A stretch of 6,522 bases of DNA from Candidatus Omnitrophota bacterium (lineage in GTDB: Bacteria > Ratteibacteria > UBA8468 > B48-G9 > JAFGKM01): positions 1 through 6,522 of the forward strand of contig JAMWCO010000084.1 of the NCBI GenBank assembly GCA_023818785.1. Direction: 5' to 3'. Of the stretch, positions 1 to 5,274 are shown in pieces. Numbering within the stretch: the stretch's first letter is position 1; the number at the start of each line of letters is the position of its first letter. Below the pieces are notes generated by a model. The model saw nothing but the letters and a program-made list of their open reading frames with translations, did not search any database and had not been told where the DNA came from. Position numbers and translations under genes: made by a program.

Positions 1-80
1 AAAAAAAGATGTCCTGAACTGCTAATAGGAAACCATTCACATATACCTTGAACAATAGAAAGTATAATAATTTCTGTCAA
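1..80 (-). CDS. uppP: Undecaprenyl-diphosphatase UppP (BacA), N-terminal 26 codons, runs off left edge
   Basis: UppP is an integral membrane phosphatase that dephosphorylates undecaprenyl diphosphate, recycling the lipid carrier for peptidoglycan and other wall polymers. The visible residues include VQGICEWFPISSSGHL, the family's N-terminal signature: the (E/Q)xxxE motif (Q11 to E15) followed by PISSSGH with the conserved histidine (H24). The other catalytic motif (PGxSRSxxT) would lie beyond the window. I chose the TTG at 80-78 as start because a clean AGGAG (90-86) sits 5 nt upstream and it leaves the usual short N-terminus. A GTG at 86-84 is in frame but overlaps that Shine-Dalgarno, so it is unlikely. 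The gene starts 8 nt after the histidine kinase stop and is the last gene seen in the run. Recognition is by family motif; about nine tenths of the protein is outside the window. Confidence 0.86.
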   Translation of the reverse strand, partial: MTEIIILSIVQGICEWFPISSSGHLF

Positions 81-85
81 AAGCA

Positions 86-90
86 CTCCT
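86..90 (-). promoter_or_regulatory. Shine-Dalgarno AGGAG for uppP, overlapping the upstream stop codon
   Basis: AGGAG on the minus strand lies 5 nt before the TTG start of uppP. Its first two bases are also the last two bases of the TAG stop (91-89) of the histidine kinase gene. A ribosome terminating on the kinase therefore sits on the uppP binding site, so coupled translation is likely. It is the cleanest ribosome binding site in the window and decides the uppP start. Confidence 0.75.
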
Positions 91-1387
91 ATAATTTTGG
101 TAAAGTTATTGTAAAGGTTGTTCCTTCTCCTATTTTTGATTTAACCTCTATTTTCCCATTATGTTCTTTGACTATTTTCTGAACAATTGCAAGTCCAAAA
201 CCTGTTCCCCTTGAACCTTTTGTTGTAAAGAATATATCAAAAATTTTATTAAGATTTTTTTCAGGAATCCCACATCCATTATCTTCAATAATAATTTGGA
301 ATCCATTTTGAATATCCTTTGTCTTTATTTTTATTATCCCTTTATTTTCTTCAACTGCATCAATTGAGTTCTGAATTAAATTTGAAACCATTCTTTCTAT
401 TCTATGTCTATCTATTTTTACAATTTTTAAGTTCTCATCATATTCCTTTATTATTTTTATCCCTTTTTCTTTCAAAATTGTTTCAAAATATGGAATTATC
501 TCATCAAGTAAAGAATGTAAATTTACATCTTCAAAGGAAATTTCTCTATCTCTTGAATAATCAACCATAGAAAGAACAAATTCTTTAAGTTTTATATAAT
601 TTTTCTTGATAATATCTTTACCAATTTTAATTTCTTCCATATCTTTCTCTTCTATTCCTGAGTCAATAAAATAAATACCATTTTCAAATTTATTTAATAT
701 ATTTCTTAAGTCATGTGAAAGACCAGAAATTAATTGTCCTATCATAACAAGTCTTTCATTTATTATCATCTTTTGCATTAATTTGATATTTGAAATAGAA
801 AAACTAATAACAGATGTCCCTGCAATCATTAGTGCAATCTCTTCTGAAGTAAAAGCACTTTTCCCTTGTTTACCAACAACAAATACACCATATTTTTCTT
901 TTGTTGTTCTTAAAGGGATTAGTAAAATTGAATAAAATTTATCCCCTATTTTCTTTTCATATATAATACTCTCTCCTTTCTTAAAATTTTCCTCTACAAT
1001 CCCTAATAAAAACTCATCTTCAAAATTAACTGGATAATTATAAGCAGAAGAAATTTTTTCATCAGATGTCTGTAAATAAATTTTTATAAAATCTGGTTTG
1101 AGGAAATTTTTTGTTCTTTCACCAAGAATTTCAATAAGAGATATTTCATTTTCAATACTTATCATCCTTTCTGAAAGATTATACATAAAAATTATTTCAG
1201 CAAAAAATCCAAGAATACCTTTTTCAACATCTTTTAATTCTTCAAGTAAATCTGAAACAAAACCATCAACCTCTGATACCTTTTCTTTTGTTTCCATATT
1301 TTTTATAAAAGAATTAAACTTATCTATTAAAGTAGAAACACCTTTTAGGACTAAACTATCCAATTTAATAGTTCTTTTCTTTTCCAT
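89..1387 (-). CDS. Soluble GAF-domain sensor histidine kinase
   Basis: A 432-residue protein with a complete histidine kinase core. The N-terminus (about 1-60) is charged and helical, probably coiled coil. Residues about 75-200 look like a GAF sensor domain. The dimerisation/phosphoacceptor helix carries GLSHDLRN with H225 as the expected phosphorylated histidine. The HATPase_c domain follows, with N box LIQNSIDAV (N340, D343), G1 box DNGCGIP (369-375), F box FFTTK (386-390) and G2 box GTGFGLAI (394-401). There is no transmembrane segment or signal peptide, so it should sense a cytoplasmic signal. There is no receiver domain, and no response regulator gene is visible, so its partner is elsewhere. 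The ATG shares a base with the stop of the upstream phosphatase gene (TAATG) and has no clear Shine-Dalgarno, so its translation probably depends on reinitiation. The domain core is seen directly; the GAF call is from general pattern and less certain. Confidence 0.92.
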   Translation of the reverse strand: MEKKRTIKLDSLVLKGVSTLIDKFNSFIKNMETKEKVSEVDGFVSDLLEELKDVEKGILGFFAEIIFMYNLSERMISIENEISLIEILGERTKNFLKPDFIKIYLQTSDEKISSAYNYPVNFEDEFLLGIVEENFKKGESIIYEKKIGDKFYSILLIPLRTTKEKYGVFVVGKQGKSAFTSEEIALMIAGTSVISFSISNIKLMQKMIINERLVMIGQLISGLSHDLRNILNKFENGIYFIDSGIEEKDMEEIKIGKDIIKKNYIKLKEFVLSMVDYSRDREISFEDVNLHSLLDEIIPYFETILKEKGIKIIKEYDENLKIVKIDRHRIERMVSNLIQNSIDAVEENKGIIKIKTKDIQNGFQIIIEDNGCGIPEKNLNKIFDIFFTTKGSRGTGFGLAIVQKIVKEHNGKIEVKSKIGEGTTFTITLPKL

Positions 1388-2115
1388 TACAAATTTAATT
1401 CTATTTTTTTATTCGTTCCTTTAAAAATTTTAACTCCATTTATTTCTTCTTCTGTTAATTCTCCATTTGCTTCATTAAGTATAATTTTACCTGCTTCATA
1501 ATCCCATCTCTTTAAATTTAAATGAATTAGTAAATCAATTCTACCTGATGAAAGATAAGAAAAATCAAGTCCAGCAGAACCCATCATTCTTACCCTTTTT
1601 ACTCTTTTAATTATTTTTTGTAAAATTTTTAAACCATACTCAATTTCCTTTTCTCCTACCATAAAACCAATCCCAACAGTTGCATCCTCAATTTTATCTA
1701 TTTTACTTACCACAATTTTTTTACCATTTAAATAAGCACCTTCACCTTCAATACCTGTAAAAATTTCTTCTCTGAAAAAATCATAAATAATACCAAACTT
1801 CTCATTTTCACCAATAAATGCAATTGAAATACAGCAATGAGGAAGTCCTCTTGAAAAATTTAATGTTCCATCAAGAGGGTCTATTATCCATAAGTTATTA
1901 TGTTGTTTACCAGTAATGCCTGTTTCTTCACAAAAAAAAGTATCATCTGGAAATTTTTCTTTTATATTTTCTATAATAATTTTTTCACTTTCAATATCTT
2001 GTTTCAATTTAATATCATATCTAATTTCCATCAATTTAGAAGAATTACTAAACTTTTCTCTTAGATATTTACCTGCTTTTTTTATAACATCAATCCCAAT
2101 ATCAAATCTTTCCAT
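1387..2115 (-). CDS. Inositol monophosphatase family (SuhB-like) Mg-dependent phosphatase
   Basis: A 242-residue member of the lithium-sensitive, metal-dependent phosphomonoesterase superfamily; such enzymes hydrolyse inositol-1-phosphate and related sugar or nucleotide phosphates in the cytoplasm. All metal ligands are visible: E63 in FFCEETG (E70 of human IMPase), D79 and D82 in WIIDPLDGTLNF (D90, D93), and D205 in KRWDYEAG (D220). GSAGLDFSYLSSGRID (179-194) matches the conserved substrate-side segment. Length is slightly short of the usual 250-270 residues, with no motif lost. It starts 2 nt after the hydrolase stop and no Shine-Dalgarno is visible, so coupling is likely; it overlaps the kinase start by one base. 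Substrate cannot be told from sequence: inositol phosphate, fructose-1,6-bisphosphate, histidinol phosphate and PAP phosphatases share these motifs. Confidence 0.9.
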   Translation of the reverse strand: MERFDIGIDVIKKAGKYLREKFSNSSKLMEIRYDIKLKQDIESEKIIIENIKEKFPDDTFFCEETGITGKQHNNLWIIDPLDGTLNFSRGLPHCCISIAFIGENEKFGIIYDFFREEIFTGIEGEGAYLNGKKIVVSKIDKIEDATVGIGFMVGEKEIEYGLKILQKIIKRVKRVRMMGSAGLDFSYLSSGRIDLLIHLNLKRWDYEAGKIILNEANGELTEEEINGVKIFKGTNKKIELNL

Positions 2116-2117
2116 TT

Positions 2118-3038
2118 TTAAATATGTTTTAAAAGAAACTCAATTATATCATTTCTCATTTGAAATGTCTCTCTATGGCCAACATTATATATTCTTAATT
2201 GCCAGTTTTCTTCTTTACCAAATTTTTTATAAATTTTCTTAAGTTGTTTATCTATTTTTATTAATCCCTCTATTGGTGTTAGTTTGTCAAAAGCACCAGC
2301 AACCGATAAGTGTGCTCTTGGTGCAATTAATGAGTTTATATCTGATGTTGAAAAATATTTAAGTAATGAAGGAACAAAATAATAAATCCCATGTCCTGAA
2401 AGGCCATCTGTTTTAATAAGAGAATGGAAGTCAGTTAAACAGCAAATATCAATACAAACTTTTATTCTTTCATCAAAAGCAGCCATCCACCATGCCATTG
2501 TTGAACCCATACTCATTCCAATTGTAGCAATTCTATCTTTATCAACTTCTTCTCTTGTAAATAAATAATCAACTACTTTTAAACTATCAAAAACCATAAG
2601 ACCCCATAAAACTTTTCCATACCATATTAGTTCTTTAAAAAGTGTTAATTCGTCCCTTCCACTTCTCTCTCCAAAATTTAAATGGTCTATACAGATTCCA
2701 CAAAAGTTTAAAGATGTAATTACTTCAGCATAAGGAGGTTTTAACATATAAGAATTCCCTTCAATAAACTCGTCCTTACCAAGATAATATTTGCCACCAT
2801 GGGAATGATTAAAAACAATACAAGGAACTTTTCCTTTTAAATTTTTTGGTTTTACAAAATATGTTGGAACTGGCTCATATCCATTTAAATCAAGAATAAG
2901 TTTTTCAAGCATATATTTTTCTCTTTCTTCTTCAATCTTTTTTATAACTTTAACAGGGTAATCCCTTTCTGGTAAATCACCAAGTAATTTATAAAGTTTT
3001 TTTCTCTTCCTTTCCTGCCATTTTATCAATTTTTCCAT
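2118..3038 (-). CDS. Alpha/beta hydrolase, dienelactone hydrolase / acetyl-xylan-esterase-like
   Basis: A 306-residue serine hydrolase. The nucleophile elbow is GMSMG with S176. The probable acid is D251 in GAFDKLTP and the probable base is H288 in VGHRETF, in the correct order and spacing for the fold. FNHSHGG (76-82) is the oxyanion-hole strand-loop. The N-terminal about 50 residues form a charged helical extension before the first beta strand, as in dienelactone hydrolase-like and acetyl-xylan-esterase-like families. No signal peptide is seen, so it is cytoplasmic. The ATG follows the pseudopilin stop after one base (TGA-A-ATG), with AGGAAATTGGTGA just upstream as a weak ribosome binding site. 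The likely activity is hydrolysis of an ester or similar bond on a small molecule; the substrate cannot be inferred from sequence or neighbours. Confidence 0.87.
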   Translation of the reverse strand: MEKLIKWQERKRKKLYKLLGDLPERDYPVKVIKKIEEEREKYMLEKLILDLNGYEPVPTYFVKPKNLKGKVPCIVFNHSHGGKYYLGKDEFIEGNSYMLKPPYAEVITSLNFCGICIDHLNFGERSGRDELTLFKELIWYGKVLWGLMVFDSLKVVDYLFTREEVDKDRIATIGMSMGSTMAWWMAAFDERIKVCIDICCLTDFHSLIKTDGLSGHGIYYFVPSLLKYFSTSDINSLIAPRAHLSVAGAFDKLTPIEGLIKIDKQLKKIYKKFGKEENWQLRIYNVGHRETFQMRNDIIEFLLKHI

Positions 3039-3039
3039 T

Positions 3040-3504
3040 TCACCAATTTCCTATATCATCATCTGTTCCAAATTTTCTATCAGGTCCTGCTGAGAGTAAA
3101 AGGAATGGTATATTATCATATTCATTTTGTGGATATTTATATATAATTGGATTTTTCCATGCATCAATAATATTTTTATCTTTATCAATTTGTTCTTTTT
3201 TAAATCTAATATAAGGACCATTCCATCTTTCACTTTCACAAGGACCTTGAAGTTTTTCATACAAAATTTTGCTCATCTCATTTTGTTCAGGATATGGTTC
3301 AAAAAATGGATAATCTCCAAAGTCTGTCTCATATAAGGAGAGTGCTGTTTCAATTGTATCTATGATTGATTTTGTTTTTGATATCATTGCTTTATTTCTC
3401 GCCCTATGTAAAACTGGTAAAGAAATAGATAAAATTGTACTTAAAATAAAAATAGAAACAAGTATTTCAATTATTGTAAAGCCAATTTTACCAAAATTAT
3501 CCAT
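3040..3504 (-). CDS. GspG-like type II secretion / type IV pilin-like pseudopilin
   Basis: A 154-residue prepilin-like protein. A short leader ends in G8, then F9-T-I-I-E13 gives the type III signal: prepilin peptidase should cut after G8, N-methylate F9, and E13 is the conserved +5 glutamate. The hydrophobic helix runs to about residue 29. The C-terminal half resembles the major pseudopilin GspG: DAWKNPIIY (114-122) matches the family D-x-W-G-x-P-x-x-Y motif, and SAGPDRKFGTDDDI (138-151) matches the C-terminal calcium-binding loop. The mature protein should sit in the inner membrane and polymerise into a (pseudo)pilus. No other secretion or pilus gene is seen in the window, so the assembly machinery must be encoded elsewhere. 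It is the first gene after a predicted promoter and leads the run to uppP. Whether it serves secretion or a pilus is not determinable here. Confidence 0.85.
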   Translation of the reverse strand: MDNFGKIGFTIIEILVSIFILSTILSISLPVLHRARNKAMISKTKSIIDTIETALSLYETDFGDYPFFEPYPEQNEMSKILYEKLQGPCESERWNGPYIRFKKEQIDKDKNIIDAWKNPIIYKYPQNEYDNIPFLLLSAGPDRKFGTDDDIGNW

Positions 3505-3527
3505 ATAAAAATTTCCAAATTATATAA

Positions 3528-3556
3528 ATTTTACATCATATTAAATACTTTTTCAA
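3528..3556 (-). promoter_or_regulatory. Predicted sigma70-type promoter for the pseudopilin-to-uppP run
   Basis: On the minus strand, TTGAAA (3556-3551) and TAAAAT (3533-3528) are separated by exactly 17 bp. Each hexamer matches five of six consensus positions. It lies in the only sizeable gap on the minus strand downstream of the RuBisCO-like gene and would start transcription near 3521, giving a leader of about 17 nt before the pseudopilin ATG. No hairpin terminator is seen in this gap, so read-through from the RuBisCO-like gene remains possible. In AT-rich DNA such matches arise by chance, so this is a prediction. Confidence 0.5.
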
Positions 3557-3575
3557 TTTAATCAGTTGTCCTCTT

Positions 3576-4835
3576 TTAAGTAAGAATATCTTTTATTTTT
3601 TCCCAGAATTCTTTAGCGCCATAATATGGACCTTTTGGATGTGAAAATAGATAAGAACCAGCAAGTAAAGCAACACCATAACCAAATTTTTTATTATAAT
3701 GTTTTTTTAAATTCAATTCTAATTTTTCAATTCTTAATCCACCAGCAGCAACAGGTATTGTATCTTTTATCCCATTTAAATTTTCTCTCATAACAAAAAT
3801 TAAATGAGTTAATAATTTTTGATCACAAGATGCAATATGTGTATCATAAACACCAAAAACTCCATGTTGAAAAAAATCTCCTCCACAAATACGAATAAGT
3901 TTTGTTATAACTGTCTCGTCTATTCTTCTATTTCCTGTTGATAAAGCACTTCTTCCACCACTATGAGCATACAAAGGAACATTTATATCTTTATCTTCTC
4001 TTAAAATATTTAAAACTTCAAAATTATGACCCAAAATAACATTTAACATTAATGCAGTTGCTCCATATTCAATATACCTTCTTGCTGTTTCTTTTATTCT
4101 ATCAATCCTTTCAATAAGATGAGGAGCGTAAATACATCTGTTTCCTGTTTCTTCATAGGCAGTTTTTAAAGCAGAATTTACAAGTTTGATTTTCTTTTTT
4201 TCATCACAATAAGAAGGACTTAACATCTTTTCGTCATCTTTTATAAATTTTACTCCTCCTTTTGCTGCAAAATAACATTTTTTAGCAACTTCCTTTTCTG
4301 TTAATCCAGCACATGGTTTTATAATAGTTCCTATGATTGGATAAGGGAATGGTGTCTCAGTAATTTTTCTTATTCCTTCTATACCAAATCTCGGACCTTT
4401 AAATTTTTTCAATATTTTTTCTGGTAAATTTATATCAATCAAAGCGACTCGTGAATAATAAACAAATTCAAGAACAGGTCCTCCAATGGTAAGCATTAAA
4501 ATCTGATATAAAGGGTCTTTCTTGAGAGATAAATTTATAATAGGGGTCCTTATAAAGATAATCCCTTCTCCTTTATCAAAAACATATATTTTATCAACAT
4601 CAGCAACACATTTTTTAAATAAAGAGGTTGGTTTACTTTTACCTATCCATTTACCAGTAGTTTCATCAATTGCAAGTCTTTTTGCAACTTCTAAAATATC
4701 TTGTTCAGATTTTAAATAATAAACAATCTCAATACTCTCTTCTTTCCCATAATTTGAATTTAATTCTATAACATCCTTCAATCTCTTTTTTCTTAACTCT
4801 TCTGGCAGGTAATTATCTTCAAAGATTTTTTCCAT
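3576..4835 (-). CDS. RuBisCO-like protein (form IV, large-subunit fold), probable non-carboxylase
   Basis: A 419-residue protein with RuBisCO large-subunit fold: N-terminal domain about 1-140, then the barrel, with FKGPRFGIEGIR (145-156) matching the conserved GPxxGI segment. Aligning by eye to spinach RuBisCO, the carbamylated lysine and metal ligands are kept (K199, D201, E202 in KFIKDDEK), as are K173 (K175, in GTIIKP) and H291 (H294). Lost are K177 to C175, N123 to P120, R295 to S292, H327 to Q323, loop-6 K334 to about V329, S379 to A364, and T65 to K62. It can probably bind Mg and enolise a substrate but should not fix CO2 on RuBP. Known form IV proteins include MtnW (2,3-diketo-5-methylthiopentyl-1-phosphate enolase) and apiose/isoapionate-pathway decarboxylases; I cannot place it in either. 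P120 also replaces the lysine MtnW uses as base. The ATG sits inside the tail of the tilS remnant; GAGG 12 nt upstream is a weak ribosome binding site. Confidence 0.92.
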   Translation of the reverse strand: MEKIFEDNYLPEELRKKRLKDVIELNSNYGKEESIEIVYYLKSEQDILEVAKRLAIDETTGKWIGKSKPTSLFKKCVADVDKIYVFDKGEGIIFIRTPIINLSLKKDPLYQILMLTIGGPVLEFVYYSRVALIDINLPEKILKKFKGPRFGIEGIRKITETPFPYPIIGTIIKPCAGLTEKEVAKKCYFAAKGGVKFIKDDEKMLSPSYCDEKKKIKLVNSALKTAYEETGNRCIYAPHLIERIDRIKETARRYIEYGATALMLNVILGHNFEVLNILREDKDINVPLYAHSGGRSALSTGNRRIDETVITKLIRICGGDFFQHGVFGVYDTHIASCDQKLLTHLIFVMRENLNGIKDTIPVAAGGLRIEKLELNLKKHYNKKFGYGVALLAGSYLFSHPKGPYYGAKEFWEKIKDILT

Positions 4836-5214
4836 TTAATTTTTTAACCTCAATTTTTAGAATTTTATCAGTATATCTTTATCTACTTTAAATTTTTCAG
4901 TAATTTCATATTCGCATACCCAAATTATTTTACAATTATTTTCAAAAAATTAAAAGTATTTATTCTGCTAAGAATTATTAATCCAAACTCAAAACTTTTC
5001 AATCTCATCAAATTTAATATAATAAGTTTTTTATCTTTTTCCCATAAATATATCCAGCGAGTTTTCTTTGAAATTGCATTTGAAAGGATAAGTTAAAAAG
5101 AAAAAGGAAGACCAAATATGGACTACCTGAAACTGCAAGCAAAATCTTATCATTTTTCTCAACCAGTTTCTTTTTATTAATAAAATTTTCTACTTCCTTG
5201 AATATATTGACCAT
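4819..5214 (-). pseudogene. tilS: Decayed, internally deleted tilS (tRNA-Ile lysidine synthetase)
   Basis: TilS converts the wobble C of tRNA-Ile(CAU) to lysidine so that AUA is read as Ile; intact proteins have roughly 320-460 residues. Here an ATG at 5214 opens 66 codons whose first part reads like a TilS N-terminus, ending in KILLAVSGSPYLVFLF, where the family has AVSGGPDSVFLF. The PP-loop residues G, D and S are each changed by a plausible single-base substitution (GGT to AGT, GAT to TAT, TCG to TTG). The frame stops at 5014. Further on, 4949-4875 reads FFENNCKIIWV then CEYEITEKFKVDKD, the typical TilS C-terminal end, preceded in that frame by three stops. After a one-base frame change, TDKILKIEVKKLN (from 4872) continues the tail to a TGA at 4821-4819, overlapping the RuBisCO-like gene start. 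Most of the middle (ATPase and tRNA-binding parts) is missing. Boundaries are approximate; the N- and C-terminal matches are by eye. Confidence 0.72.
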
Positions 5215-5235
5215 TTCTACTATAAATTATATCAT
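5207..5235 (+). promoter_or_regulatory. Predicted sigma70-type promoter for the FAD oxidoreductase gene
   Basis: TTGACC (5207-5212) and TATCAT (5230-5235) are 17 bp apart, each matching five of six consensus positions. Transcription would start near 5242, leaving a leader of about 33 nt that contains the purine-rich GAGAAG (5266-5271) 3 nt before the ATG. Its -35 overlaps the start codon region of the tilS remnant on the other strand, and its -10 overlaps the opposing extended -10. Confidence 0.5.
5226..5234 (-). promoter_or_regulatory. Predicted extended -10 promoter for tilS remnant / RuBisCO-like gene
   Basis: The minus strand carries TGATATAAT (5234-5226), a perfect -10 with the TGn extension. 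No good -35 lies at 16-18 bp, which extended -10 promoters can tolerate. Transcription would begin near 5219, only about 5 nt before the tilS remnant ATG, so the transcript would be almost leaderless for tilS but would run about 380 nt to the RuBisCO-like start. This is the best candidate I see for expressing the RuBisCO-like gene. Confidence 0.4.
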
Positions 5236-5274
5236 TTTAAGAAATCTGAATTTAAAAAATAAAAAGAGAAGAAA

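Noticed and set aside
51..80. TTGACA on the minus strand at 80-75 followed 17 bp later by TATTGT, looking like a promoter inside the left edge.
   Set aside because: The TTG is the start codon of uppP and the bases after it encode conserved UppP residues; the -10 match is poor.
319..570. Plus-strand open frames opposite the kinase, phosphatase, pseudopilin and RuBisCO-like genes (for example 319-570, 1098-1424, 1916-2242, 3127-3336, 4522-4719).
   Set aside because: They are antisense to well-supported genes, rich in Phe/Leu/Ser as expected from complementing A-rich codons, and match no family I recognise.
3517..3531. AAATT-ATATA-AATTT inverted repeat upstream of the pseudopilin, a possible operator or terminator.
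   Set aside because: A 5-bp pure A/T stem is expected by chance in this AT-rich gap and is too weak for a terminator.
4868..4873. TATACT-like -10 on the minus strand (4873-4868 area) just upstream of the RuBisCO-like gene.
   Set aside because: No acceptable -35 at 16-18 bp; the bases belong to the readable TilS tail.
5014..5214. The 66-residue frame as a genuine small protein.
   Set aside because: Its first half is a TilS N-terminus with a destroyed ATP loop and the TilS C-terminus follows downstream in other frames, so decay explains it better.
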